DNA of 64,000 bases from Bryoerythrophyllum caledonicum (Eukaryota > Streptophyta > Bryopsida > Pottiales > Pottiaceae), in the NCBI GenBank assembly GCA_963971425.1, contig OZ020521.1:2358501-2422500 (forward strand). Direction: 5' to 3'. Positions 11,088-23,315 of this stretch are shown in pieces (position 1 is the first letter of the stretch; every line of letters starts with the position of its first letter). The notes below the pieces were generated by a model. That model ran no database searches, was not told the DNA's origin, and worked only from the letters and a program-made list of their open reading frames with translations. A program made the translations under genes and the position numbers.

Positions 11088-13316
11088 TCATTCAATATTT
11101 GCCATCCATAATGATAGTTGTACAAAAGCTGCGGATAACTGGGCGTCTCCCCAATGATCATCTCCATGCCTCCCACCGCCACGTCGACAATCAATCACCC
11201 ACAAACATGGTTTTCCCAACTCTATGTAGTCGGTTCGGAATAACCCTCTTCTACACCGAATCGGAAGAAGATTCTCTGTGTCGCTCTGGCCTAACCTCTT
11301 GACTTCCATCTGCCATTTCCAATTAGCAGTAGCATGTCCTCTCACATCCACGGACAATCCAATGTATCCACGCCCCCCTGCTGCAATGTCACCATAATGA
11401 AACCTGATGGAAGAAGGGATGAGGTAGCCTATGTCTTCCAGCTTAGACACCTTCCCCCGCACAGGAGCAGTCCAAGTTTTTTTCGTGGTAGCATTCAAAA
11501 GCTTCTCAAAGGTATCAAGTTGTGCGTTACTCCTCGGAAAATACTTCCCTACACGAATACGAAAGAACTCCTCCATGGAATCAGGTATACTTTCCTTGTT
11601 CTTCACCATCAACCAACGGATGGAATTGATCACAGCTTCTCGTCTCTGATATCGGTCACAAACACCGGCAATCGTACGAGGATGTGGATTTTTGTCTTTT
11701 TCACCGTCGAAGTAGTATGCTTGACGAGGTCTTACTCCATCCTCCATAACCGGCTTCGCTGCAGCAGACTTTGTCAACCAAAGATAATATGGAATCGGAA
11801 CCCTACCTAACGGCCTCAACCAATTCTCGGTCATCTCCTTTCTTGTTGGTCGTACGTCCACATTTGGATCCAGCTCTTTCTTCCTCGCCATGTCCTTCCA
11901 CTTGTCCTCTTCCTTCTTGTTGTAAAAGAGAATGCCGTCTTCGTAGTCCTTGCATACTTGAATGATAGCTTCGAAGTAGTCATTGCTCGGATTCCATGCA
12001 TGATTAGTCAGATCCTCCATATTTTTGGCCAACCTCTTCACCGTGACAACTCCATCCTCCTTGGGCAACTTATGCAGTGCACTTGTCGCACTCACCAAAG
12101 CAACAGCCCTGCGTGCATCGTCTGCACGTAGTGTGCTATCAAGCCTCCCGTATAGATCCCAAATCTGACGGATCTTCCTCAAATCCTCCTCCATGGTAGA
12201 ATATGAATGTCTCTAGAACTCCGCCACGTTGATCCGCGCAAACTTTTCAATATAAAATCGACGATCATCATACATCACAAAAGAGGCCTCCCGCCGCTCA
12301 AACGTGTCCAGATACTCGTTTAAAGGCATTGTACCATCTCTCCACTACTGTTGTGCAAACTTACAAGCTGCTACTATGTATTACCCATCCACCGGTTCCC
12401 AAATGATATGATCTTGAAACCAAGAATACTCGGATCCCATAGCACCCTGTGCAGAAGCACTCCCGTGTGCAATGAACATGCGCTCAAACTCTCGTGTGGT
12501 ACCTACCAACGGAAATGACAATTCTTCCTTCTCAACGACACCATCGTCGGTGGTAGTATGCACGATGTATCTGATCCGTCGAAATACCAATCTACTCACC
12601 CGAGTCGCGGATTCTGGATCTCGTAAGCGGTTGAATACTTCTATGACCCTCTTCTGTGATAAAACCCAGTGGTTGGTTCCCGGATTCTCCACAGAGACAA
12701 TGCGGTCTATGTGTGCCTTAAACACAAAATTCCCCCACACAGATCCTTTCGCAATCTCCTCTGTTGTAGACACTGGTGCTTTTAAATACATTGGAGTTGG
12801 AAGATCCTGTGGTATCTCCGCATTGTCTTCAAAATCCTCTGGTATACTGTCTGGAAGGTTGTGAAAACCTTCTTCCTCCGGCGCCATGGCTGACAAATCA
12901 GCTAAATCTCCCGGTGTAGATGTAGGGACCCTACGATGACCATCAGACGTCCTGAGCCCCGACCTAGGAATCCTGTCACCCGATCGTGAACTTCTCCCAA
13001 TCAACCTCCTCCCACTTGGATCCAAACTTGATGGGCCTTCTCTTGAACCAGAAGCTACATCACTGTCAACACGCCGTGGCCTCTTCGTAGGAGGTCTACT
13101 CGTTAATGGAGGATTCGGTAATGTCTGTACTTCAGAAGTTGTGGTGGAATGTTGGCCTCGACTTCCTCTTCCCCCCCTCCAGTGGTAGCCAATCCAATTG
13201 CAATGGCTTAGCAAGAATTCGATAAACTTCTGTTTCTTCTGGTTCCGCTGGTGGGGCTTGAGTTGTCGCACGTGATGGGTCCCTCTCCCGAAATGCTTCA
13301 TATCTAGTATGTTCAT
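11088..13316 (-). pseudogene. locus A, central part (unknown protein)
   Basis: A single frame of about 740 codons runs from 13316 to 11088. It is broken by stops at 12383-12381 (TAA), soon after by TAG, and by TAG just before the ATG at 12194; coding-like sequence (ACKFAQQ, NEYLDTFERREASFVMYDD) continues across them. Features include a basic, Pro-rich block with a nuclear-signal look (PPTKRPRRVD), a long Ser/Arg/Pro-rich linker, then a globular region with PIPYYLWLTKSAAAKP, SIRWLMVKNKESIP and RFHYGDIAAGGRGYIGLSVD. Near 11180 a second frame looks more protein-like (ETPSYPQLLYNYHYGW), so a frameshift or intron is likely there. No known domain is recognised. All three stops fit C-to-T change of CAA or CAG. 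Confidence 0.55.
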
Positions 13317-13740
13317 CGATAATCTTCTTAGCCTTCAATACCATCTCCGGTGATAACGCTAAACAGGCTAAGACGTTGTTGTATCTAGAAGTACGTGCCG
13401 CAAGAGAGATGTTTAACCAAAACGTCTGCAATGATTTGAGGAATTTCACCTGACCTGGATTTTGAAGAAGATTCAAAGGGACAGGTGCCAAAAGCAACTT
13501 CTTCGAAAGAGAAGTCTTCACCTCCGATTGACCTGGACCCACTGCGCAAGTAACGTATACCATATCATCACGTCGAAGAGTGATTGCCTGGATTTTGCCA
13601 AAACTCTATCTCAACGCCGATGTACGCTTCCCCAGCTCAAAGGGATAACCCGTCACCCATAAGAAGGCGCTCGACTCATCCACTTCTGCGATCCACCAGC
13701 CGTGGCTCTCCCAGATTCTATCAATATTTGGTGGTGCCAT
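13132..13740 (-). pseudogene. locus A, N-terminal part (unknown protein)
   Basis: The likely start is ATG at 13740 (MAPPNIDRIWESHGWWIAEV). The frame continues through one TAG at about 13608-13606 into VTCAVGPGQSEVKTSLSKKL and ends at 13132, overlapping the central frame by about 185 bases. The overlap implies a frameshift or an intron between the two. The region FLKSLQTFWLNISLAARTSRYN is helical and amphipathic. Function is unknown. The frame is well kept apart from these lesions, so the locus decayed fairly recently or is under-annotated. An alternative is a multi-exon host gene, but flanking R repeats and in-exon stops argue against that. Confidence 0.5.
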
Positions 13741-13774
13741 AACGCAACACTCAAAAAACCTGTATATCATTACA

Positions 13775-14900
13775 AAACGATAGTCACTATTAGTATGGAA
13801 TAAGAATTTTTGAACCACCACTCATTGCACAATATTTTTGAACATGCAACACCCCTTGTCTACCTCTAAAAACTTTTGCACTACACAAGATCTAAATCCC
13901 ATACCATCGTGTTAAGCATGTTGTTAGTTCTTTGGTGAAATAGCATATTAATCCAAGCCAATTATTTTCACACATTGTCACACATTTTCGGGGAGAGTAC
14001 CAGAAGACTTCTACCTTTCCACATAAAACTTTGAGAACTTCGTACGATTCACTTTTGATTTTGCCTACAGCACTATGCGATGTAAAACTTCTTATTGACC
14101 ATTTGGATTCTCATTTAAAACAACATCAATTTCACAAAAAAATATAACGTGAATTGAGAATTTTGGAACCTCCACTCATTGCACATTTTTTTTGAATATG
14201 CTACACTCATTGTCTACCTCTAAAAAGTGTTGCACTACACAAGATCTAAATCCAATACCATTGTGTTAATCATGTTGTTAGTTCTAAATTGGTGAAATAG
14301 CGTATTAATCCAAGTCAATTATTTTCACACATTGTCACACATTTTCGGCCATGGTACCAAAAAAACTTCTACCTTTCCACATAAATCTTTGAGATCTTCG
14401 TATGATTCACTTTTGATTTTTTCGACAGCATTATGTGATGTAAACCTTCTTATTGACCATTTGGATTCCCATTTAAAACAATATCAAGTTCACAAAAAAA
14501 TATAACGTGAATTGAGAATTATTGAACCTCCACTCATTGCACAATTTTTTTGAATATGCTACACTCCTTGTATACCTCTAAAAATTGGTATATAGCAAAC
14601 TAACATCATGCTGAACATTATGGTAATTTGTTAAGACCCTTTGAAATGCCAAAATTGGACACCAATTGAGGTCAAAGACTGCTGATCCATAAAACGCAGG
14701 GATGAAAATGAGCCTTTTCTCTACTTCAAACATTATAATCTTTCAATCCGTGCGGTAAAACTTTATGAAATTTTGCGAGTATATTACTTAATAAGTTATT
14801 TTTGAGATCCTACGGTTAAAACTACCAAAAAAACTTCAATTTTTTTTCCTTGCAAATTGCACTAAAACAAGCATTTCTAAAGACTTTTGGTTGAGATATT
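13775..14900 (+). repeat. dispersed repeat R, copy 2 (about three tandem 355-bp units)
   Basis: The landmark CCACTCATTGCAC recurs near 13825, 14174 and 14530, giving a period of about 355 bp. The last unit continues into the R landmarks TCTTTCAATCCGTGCGG and GAGATCCTACGGTTAAAAC. It immediately follows (on the plus strand) the N-terminal end of locus A, so R brackets that locus with copy 1. Confidence 0.75.
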
Positions 14901-15286
14901 CTCTACATCATTTTTGGTCAAGGGTGCTTGGGGTATCAATATCGAGGGTATCTCCACCACGGTATGAATTATTGGGCCCCACAACCGGTTATCAACCGAT
15001 GTATCGTCTTAGGGTTTGGAATTAGGGTTTTCAAATTTAGGGTATCAATACGGATATCAATGTGTTGCACCTTTGGGTAGTCCTACGAGGGGTGTGGGCG
15101 TGCACACCCCTGGTAGTAGTTTGTGAGGGTGGCTATGGGTGTAAGAGAGAGGGTTTGGAGGAGGGAGAGGTTGTAAGAGACTTGTGGGATTGTGAGAGAG
15201 GGGCTCGTGAGGGCGGAGGGTGGGGAGAGAAGAGTTGTGAGGGAGAGGAATGAATGGGAGGTGAGAGAAGGGAGGTAAGTTTTGGG
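14901..15286. other. non-coding, G-rich on the right side
   Basis: No gene is supported. Purine-rich, GGAGGGTGAGAG-like sequence leads into the assembly gap. Several frames across the gap appear open only because unknown bases contain no stops. Confidence 0.5.
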
Positions 15287-15486
15287 NNNNNNNNNNNNNN
15301 NNNNNNNNNNNNNNNNNNNNNNNNNNNNNNNNNNNNNNNNNNNNNNNNNNNNNNNNNNNNNNNNNNNNNNNNNNNNNNNNNNNNNNNNNNNNNNNNNNNN
15401 NNNNNNNNNNNNNNNNNNNNNNNNNNNNNNNNNNNNNNNNNNNNNNNNNNNNNNNNNNNNNNNNNNNNNNNNNNNNNNNNNNNNNN
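15287..15486. other. assembly gap (200 N)
   Basis: Exactly 200 unknown bases, most likely a placeholder of fixed size. It lies between G-rich sequence and a telomere-like minisatellite, both hard to assemble. Confidence 0.98.
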
Positions 15487-15654
15487 AGCACCTTGCGCGA
15501 GGCCGTTCAACGTTCAAGAAGCACCTTCACAGGGTTTGAGCTTTCGGCGTCAACGATTTTGGATATGGTGATGGAGGACCACCAGCAGTTGGAGGGTGTG
15601 TGCGCGCACACCTCCAGTCTACAGTTGCTCCATGAGATGTTGTGCGAACTCCAT

Positions 15655-15790
15655 GGGAACGGCGGCTAGGGTTTGGTTGCGGCTGGGGTTTGGTTGCAGC
15701 AGCTAGGATTTGGTTGCGGCTAGGGTTTGGTTGTGGCGGCTAGGGTTTGGTTGCGGCAGCTAGGGTTTGGTTGTGTCGGCTAGGGTTTCA
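15655..15790. repeat. telomere-like minisatellite (GGCTAGGGTTTGGTTG)
   Basis: Six or so units of about 21-24 bp share GCTAGGGTTTGGTTG with a GCGGC or GTGGC linker. The core resembles the plant telomere repeat TTTAGGG but is not it. It ends at about 15790 with GCTAGGGTTTCAGG. Confidence 0.8.
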
Positions 15791-16869
15791 GGTAGTGTGC
15801 TGATGTGCTATACTCAGGACTTAGTGTCATTCTACGAGCTATCTCTTGACTTCAGTTTTGTGTGGTTTTTGTGTCAGTGTTTTAGTAGTACAAAACATGC
15901 ACTCTCTAGTTGTTGACTGCTATCTTGTGTGAACATTAAACTTTTGCTGTAATTGCAATTTTAATCATATTCAAGTTCATGTTCTTAGTTGTCTGCTCCA
16001 ATATTGGTACTGCTCTCTATTGTAACTCTAACTGACTTTAGTCATCCTGAACCTAACCCTAGAGTTCCCTCATATTCAGAATTGAAACAAAGCTTATCAA
16101 ATTCGCAAAAATCTCCTCGATGTGCAAATGTCCTCCGATCTACACAGTACATACAAAGTTGACAGAAATACTGAATGAAGAAAAATGCGCATGGCCTTTA
16201 GGTTTCAATTGCAAGAGAGCTCACCTTAGAAACTGGGAAGGGAAGAGACCTCTAGATTTGCATAGAAACCTTATATCCTTGTTGGAACCTTGTGCCCCAA
16301 GTTTACTAGTCAAAGTTTGACTTTAGAACTTTTGACCTTTTGCTTTGCTTTTCCTTTTGTTTAAGCTTTTTACATATTATATTAAAATTTTGGGCTATGT
16401 CATACAAAGATAATTAGGACTTTTTATCACATAGTTTACCATATAAATTTTATGCATGTGTTGTAGGTAAAGTGGGAAGAGTTGAAAAACATGTTCAACA
16501 ACAACGATGGAATGGTGACTTAATGTTGAACGCCATCAAGCTCCAGTGCGCGTACGACTAACACCTGCAACGTATCTTGAGGTAAACATTTATTTATATA
16601 CAACTTTAATTTTATGTGTTGATTGAGCTTCTGTACTATGTTGTTTGTAGAATAACCTTTATGTCGATGTACAAACCCTTTCTTTTATTAGCAAGCAAAA
16701 CAAGTTCCAATGGTGTCAATAATAGCAAGTAGACAACATGGTTCATTTTCTTCCCTGGGTTTAGCGGATTCCCTTCGTTTAAGTTCAGTTGGATTCAAAA
16801 GATTGCATCACACATGATCTAGATTTATTATCATTATGTCAGAAATGATATTGGTGCTATTTTATACCA
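15791..16869. other. non-coding stretch
   Basis: No gene is supported. A 66-codon frame at 16120-16320 has no recognisable domain. A TGTTGTAGGTAAAGTGGGAAG segment near 16470 could be an old exon fragment but cannot be assigned. Confidence 0.35.
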
Positions 16870-17860
16870 ATGATTAGGGATGCAAAAGGGATGTAGCATA
16901 TTTAACCCCTAAAGGATCAAGTGTCAAAAATGGGCTTCTTGAAAATTCGGTTAGGTTCCTATGGTGTCCATTTCTAACATTCATCTTTGAAAATTTTACT
17001 ATAGAAAGGCATTACCAAGACTTTAGGGGGATTACAATTTTTACCTAAATTGGACATTTGATCAAAAAGTTTTAGGGTTTTGAATTTCAAATGGGGAGAG
17101 TAGGCAAATTGGGCATGTCCAAAATCTATTGCTAGGACACTCTATTGAATGTGAGATTTTCAGTACTCGCAAGTAATATTATTTTCCTTGATGTTGTCAA
17201 AATAAGTTCTTGTCTTTAGTGAAAAATAACATATCAACCTAAGTCAAACATTTTCACACATTGGTTTTCATTGTTGGGCAAGGTACTAAAAAAACTTCTT
17301 GTTTTCCAAATAAAACCTAGATTTTTTTTTTATTTTTCACTTTTTATTTTTTCCACAACAACATGTGGTGTAAACCATCTTATTGACCATTTGGACTACC
17401 AATCTAAAACATATTAAGTTCACAAAAAATTAAAGTGTGAATTAACAAATTCTGAACTTCCACTCATTGCACACTTGTTTTGAATATGCTACACCCGTTC
17501 TCTACCTCTAAAAATTGGTGTAAAAGGAACTAACATCATCCTTAACAAGATGGTTGTAGATTTAGACCTTTTGTAGTGCAAAAACTAGGCACCAAGTGAA
17601 GTCAAAGTCTGTTGATCCACAACACGAAGGGAAGAATATGAACCATATGCTTGACTTCAAACACTATTATCTTTCAATCCGTGCGGTCAAAGTTATGATT
17701 TTTTTTAAAAAATATTACTTAATAAGTCTTAATTGAGATCCCACGGTCAAAACTAGAAATAAAAGTTTTTGTTTACTTTTTTGTTCGTTGCACTGGAATC
17801 CAACAATTTAGAAGTATTTTTGGTGTAACACTGTCATTGTACCTTCAGGGCTAAAGACTT
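16870..17860 (+). repeat. dispersed repeat R, copy 3
   Basis: It carries the full R landmark series (TTATTGACCATTTGGACTAC, GAATATGCTACACCCGTTCT, GAACTAACATCATC, TCTTTCAATCCGTGCGG, GAAGTATTTTTGGTGTAACA) in plus orientation. It ends about 200 bp before DUF7869 copy 1 and forms the left bracket of that block. Confidence 0.75.
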
Positions 17861-18073
17861 CGTGCAAGGAGTTAATGTTCTAAAAATTCTTAATTTTTTC
17901 ATTTCAAAGTAGTTTTTATCAAAAGGTCCAATATCATCATCATATTTTGAACAGTAAATGTGTGTTTAGAAATATATCTTTTATCAGATGAATGGTGCTT
18001 TGAAGGTTAACAATTGGTACATGTATTTTGACTAATGTGCAGCAATAATGTTCTTATTTTTTTAATAGTGTTA

Positions 18074-20272
18074 ATGGAGAGCCGCACGATTCAGACTCCT
18101 TTGATACGGACACACATCCAAAGGGACAATATGCCTTCTAATAGCTCTGTGGGGGCCCGATTAGTACGAGCAGCACGTGCAAGGCAAATTCAACAGAGAT
18201 TTGTTGGGATCATGACTTCTGAATTGAAAAGGGCAGTAGAATTGCTTTCAGAAAGAGGAGATGTGGTGGGCTTAGCAACCAGGGAGCATGCATTCAAAAG
18301 TGGCATGGAATTTAATGGGTCGAAGTTGTTCTCATTCGAGGTGGCAATGCGTATCACTAGGGTAGATGATGCATTGCATTGGACCGGAGAGATTGTAGAA
18401 GAACGCCTTGGCATGTGTGTGGGCTTGATCATTCATTGGCATCGATCTTTGCTACGTGTAGTGGCTGTAGAACCTGATATCACAGGTGTCTATGGTGACA
18501 TTGGATCACAGATAGCGCTTACAGAAGTGATGGCCGCAGAATTTGATTTTCCTGAGTTCATCAACACACCAGGATCAACTGAGAGGTCTCGACGCAGTAG
18601 TCAAGCTTCTAACGCCATAGATGAAAATTCACCGTTTTCCCAATCTACTCCCTCAAATATCCAAGATTTGCCCCATGTAGATGGATTTACTTATGTTAGA
18701 CCAGCACGTCGTCCCTATTCTATGCAAAATAGGAGAAGGAGAGATTCGGGAGAGCCATCATTGATAGAAGCTGCACCATCGAAGATATCCCTTAGAAGCG
18801 TGCAAATTGCAATGGCACAAGGAGGATGCAAACGGAATTGTTTGAGGGACGTTCCAGCAAGGTATCTATTGGACATGCAATATAATGCATGGGCCAATGA
18901 GTTTTCAGTTCGAAGTACGTGAATGAGACATATGCTGGTTTCTTTTTATACAAGGACGGAAGGAACTCGTCGTGACAAGTTTGTAACAAAGTTAGATGGG
19001 AAAGAAGTTTGCAATGCTTGCTACGCTCTTGGGGTTGGATATTCACAAAGGCGTTTTAAGCAATTGAAGAAGAATTGTCTAATATATGGAAGAGTGACAT
19101 CAATTCACAGCAATACCCTTTCAGATCCGATTAGAGAGAGCACTGGAATGTCTGCGGCAAAGGCTTGTTTTAAATCGTTTGTCGATGAAGCTGGTTGTCC
19201 TCAAAGTCATCGTTGTATTCGCCGTAAGAGTGACAACGAAGTGGTGCCTCTTATTCTCCTTCCTATGAATACTGCCAAATTTGATATATTCAATTACGTG
19301 AACGAGGAGGTGAAGAGAATTTGTAATGGAGAAATCATTTCTATCAGTTCGTTCCGGAGGATGTGGCGCATCAAGTATCCCCACATTCAGGTACCTCCAT
19401 TCTCGAGATTCTCAAAGTGCTATCATTGTTGGGAGTATAAATGTACCATGGAGGGAACCACCAATGCAGATGCAAGGATAAAGATAAAGGAGTTGTTTAT
19501 GTTGCATCTGCACAACCAGATGGAAGAACGTAGGCATTATCGGATATTCAAGAGGTCATGTTATATTAGCCCTGAGTTATACATGTGCATCATAGTGGAT
19601 GGCATGGACCAAAACACAACCATGGTATCGAGGATGCGTCAGACTGTGAAGAACATTGACCACCGGTTTGTGAAGACCCATATGTGTGGTGCTCTTGTAC
19701 AAGGGATTGGTTTATATTGCGACGTGTGGTTTGGGGCTCTCCACAAACACGATAGCAATCAAGTCGTGAGTACATTGTTGTACGTGATTGGAGATGTGCT
19801 GCGGAGGAGGGGCTTTTTGCCACCAACATTGCGAAATCAGGCCGACAACTGCACGCGTGAGAACAAAATCATTTATATGTTTGCTCTATGTGCTACATTG
19901 GTGGGATTGGGGTTTTTTCAGGAGGTGGAACTATCTTTTTTTATAGTGGGCCATACCCACGAAGATATTGATCAACGTTTCAATTGTATATCAAATACGT
20001 TGAAGAGGTCAGACGTCGACTCGTTGAAGGAAAGGATTAGTCTTATAGAACGAGGAACATCTCTTACGGAGGCATTTGTTAGCGCCCGGCTGCTAGAGAA
20101 TGTATGGGATTGGAAATTGTTCATAACTCCTCACTTACTGACAGGTCAGGATTCATTGGTGGGCATAACATTTCCGCACCACATGCGATTCTATATGGAC
20201 AATCGAGAAGGGACTCGTGAGGTTCGAGCACAACACAAACATTATTGCTAGGATCCATGGGGACCGGAGGCC
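18074..20272 (+). pseudogene. DUF7869-type putative transposase, copy 1 (3'-truncated)
   Basis: The frame starts at ATG 18074 (MESRTIQTPLIR), runs about 280 codons, meets a TGA at 18920-18922 where copy 2 has Trp (TGG), and continues in phase to a TAG at 20249-20251. The protein resembles proteins with the domain I recall as Pfam DUF7869, whose function is not established. Visible are a Cys cluster (CKRNC; later KCYHCWEYKC), then IIVDGMDQN, QADNCTRENK and VGHTHEDIDQRF, spaced like the acidic residues of an RNase H-fold transposase. Over the shared part (about 18186-20272 with 51349-53432) it is nearly identical to copy 2. Similarity stops at about 20272, where repeat sequence like 8600-9180 begins, so the gene's last third is missing. 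Confidence 0.75.
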
Positions 20273-20530
20273 ACGTTGATCTCTTAAATCTTGCTCGGTT
20301 GTTATTCCTCACCACATTTATCTCTCGTGTCTTATTAGCTCTAGAACACCTTCTCATGTTGATGATCGAAAAGAAAGGCTTACTTTGCCAAAGAGAGTCA
20401 CATTGTCACATGCATATGATATGATAGATTGTTAATTTTTGTTTACTGGCTAACAAGTGGGCCGCTAAAAAAGTTTGATGGTTGAAGTATGATAGGCATT
20501 AATTATTTACCTTTTCTTTGTTCATGAGTA
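20273..20530 (+). repeat. diverged relative of the 8600-9180 repeat
   Basis: The segment has CCACGTTGATC, CACATTTATCTCT, GTCACATGCATATGATATG, TAACAAGTGGG and TATGATAGGCAT in the same order as the 8600-9180 units. It abuts the broken end of DUF7869 copy 1. Confidence 0.55.
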
Positions 20531-20879
20531 AAACATACAACCAATAAATTAATCAACTTTTATATACTTAGATTATTCTATATAAAGGTCAAGCTAGCCA
20601 TGCATGACATCCTACAGTGATAAAAAGCCACCCAATATGAAGGCTTATTTAAATTTTTTTCAAGTAAAAAATAACTTTTGTACTTCCGATTCGGATTGAA
20701 CAAAAAAATTGATCATTTTCATACTCATAAATTTGAAAATAAGAATAATAAAATAAATACCTTTACATCATATAAAGAGAAAATCACTATAATTCTAATA
20801 AGTTGATTGTGTACTTCAATCAAGCAAAAGTTTAAAAACTTAACTAAAAGCAACTTTGAGTTTAAATTGAATGCTACAA

Positions 20880-22240
20880 ATGATTAATCTTTAAAATATC
20901 TATTGTCCAAACTGGCACTTTGAAGACTCGTGTAGGTTCATATAGTGTTAATTTTTAGTGTAATCTTTGAGACTTTTTTGGTAGTACTATAAAACTTTGT
21001 GTAGTACAATAAAAAATTCACTTATACATTGGCATTGGACATTGATGCTATTTAGAGTAGGTTCTTTTGAGGACATGCACTTTAGGCAGTTATGCTAACT
21101 TCCTCTACCTTACATTGAAATTTTATATGAAACTAATCACTATGACCTACTTTGAGATTTTACAAAAAGAAAATACTTCGTGCAATGCAAAACTTTCACA
21201 CAAGAGAAGCAAACTCTTTGGGCATCATGCAAAAAAAAACCATATTCCTTCATTTACAAACACATGATATTTACCTTTGACACATTAAATGGTTTTTCCT
21301 CAACTTAAAAAAAACAATTATCTTTATCCTTAGTGTTTGGATTATGATTCTATGAGAATAATAGAAATCACAAAAATTCAAAAAGTAAGTCCTTCCAATT
21401 TTTGTGGTCAAATATTATGATAATAAAAAATGTAAGGAGATCTTCTAGTGTTTTTTAACAAGATCCTACAACTACAAGTGAGAAGGTCATTATTTGTCAT
21501 TTTCTAGTGACCACATCAACCAATTTTGGAGTGTCTTACATTTAAAGTAACCTTCATGGTAACCAATCAAAATCCATAATTGACTCTTAAAAAAATTGGA
21601 ATATATGCAACCCACTTCCGTCCCATTACCTTCAACTACAACTTCAAATGGAGGTTTGCTATTAGTCATGACCCCTTACTTTTGGTCCACGTTTATAGGG
21701 GGTTACCTATTGGCCGCCACTAGCAAAACATAGGAGCACACTTTAACAATTCATAACCAACTCACATTTCACCAAAACAACATGAAATCACTTGCCTTGA
21801 AATTGTAATTCTATTGGCTCTCACTGCAAAATAAATGCATAATTCTTTCTTCTCTCCATGCATGCACATTTTTGAATATGCTAGACCCCTTCTCTTCCTC
21901 TAAAAATTGGTGTATAAGGAGTTAATATCATGATCAACATGATGTTTTGAAATTTAGACCTTGTGTAAGTGCAAAACTTTGACATCAAGTAAAGTCAAAG
22001 TTTGTCAATCCACTCAATGCAAGGATGAAGATGATCCATTTTTTCTACTATAATCTTTCAATCTGTGGGGTCAAAGTTGATGAAATTTTGTGATTATGTT
22101 ATTCATCAAGTTTTAAATGAGATCTTTCGGTTAAAACTAGAAAAACAATTTTTATTGTTTCCTTCCTTACTCATTACTCTAGAATTAACAACTTTGAAGT
22201 GTACTTGGTGTGAAATTGTCAAGGAAATTTAGGGGTTAAC
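20880..22240 (+). repeat. dispersed repeat R, copy 4
   Basis: The best-kept part is 21860-22240 (GAATATGCTAGACCCCTTCT, TCTTTCAATCTGTGGGGTC, GAAGTGTACTTGGTGTGAAA). Weaker similarity to copy 3 extends left to about 20880 (TTCATATAGTGTTAATTTTTAG). It is the right bracket of the DUF7869 copy 1 block. Confidence 0.65.
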
Positions 22241-22976
22241 TTGTTGGTTGCTTCTTTCCTCTCTCCATATATACACATTGCATAACTTGTCGGTTATGCT
22301 ACGGCACATGTGAAAATAAAAACCATCACAAAAGTCACACATGCAATGGCATTTGCAACAATGTGAATTGAAATACGTACTCGTGAGTCGTCACATTGTG
22401 GCTTCTGCCACATGACAATGACTGACATGACATAATGATCACCCACCAAATCCGCACACCTGCAGAAATTCACAAAAGTGAAAAACTGCAACTTCCTCCG
22501 AGACCACTTTGCAGAAGTGGGTCACACCCAATTCAGAAGCTAATGATGAGCACCTAACCATCTAACTATAAAGGCTCCCAAGTTTAGCCCAACGGCACAG
22601 ATGGAGCGCATCGGACGGTAAATTTGCGTCCACATCAACCCACCTGGATCTCCCTGTTATTTTGACTGATAGCACTTTAACCCATAGTTTAATGCTTATT
22701 CCTCAACTTTTAGGGATGTTCCGCAGCTTTTTCCTAGTTAAGGTGGGAGTCGGTCGGCACCGGCCAAGAATGGAAGGCGCCATCAAGACGCGCATTCATG
22801 AGGAGAGCCGCCCTACTTACGCCAACAGTAAATTCACTTGGATTGGCAAGGTGCAGCATTTATCTATGCATCTCTATACTTTGGTGGTACGAGGTTCTAC
22901 AAGGAGGTGGGCCCTTGTCTTAATGGCACTCTCTCATTTTTCTGGTCCTCTCGTTTTAGAGGGTCCAAAGACTTTA
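22241..22976. other. non-coding stretch between R copy 4 and a MITE
   Basis: No gene is supported; frames at 22294-22491 and 22662-23030 have no recognisable domains and the second overlaps the MITE. Confidence 0.4.
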
Positions 22977-23312
22977 GAGCATCCCCACCCCTACCCGCTC
23001 CCTGCTGCGGTGGTGTGGAGTTATTTCTGATACGCAGGGTGAGTACTCAAGAGGAAGCCCCACCGGCTCACATTTGAGCCATATGCCCACAAGAATCCTA
23101 TAGGCTGCACCACCCAAGCTGCGAGAATATAGAATGTTTGCAATGAATGCAACCAATAAGTGGACACCGGGCTACAGCCACCGGGCCCGCTGCTCAAACA
23201 TGAGCGGAGTGTGCGGAAGAAGGGTGGCAGGCCGCCCGGTGGCTGGGCCCCGCCACTATTCAATGCAAATGCATTGAATGCCCACCAGGTTAGAGCACCG
23301 GTGGGGATGCTC
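22977..23312. mobile_element. Tourist-type MITE with TTA target duplication
   Basis: Terminal inverted repeats GAGCATCCCCACC and GGTGGGGATGCTC are perfect over 13 bp and are flanked by TTA on both sides (22974-22976 and 23313-23315). Length is 336 bp and it is non-coding. TTA duplication and the GAGCATCYCCA-type end are typical of plant PIF/Harbinger MITEs. A third GCACCGGTGGGGATGC-like stretch lies just inside the right end. Confidence 0.85.
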
Positions 23313-23315
23313 TTA

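Noticed and set aside
15057-15571. Several frames crossing the gap
   Set aside because: Open only because N bases contain no stops.
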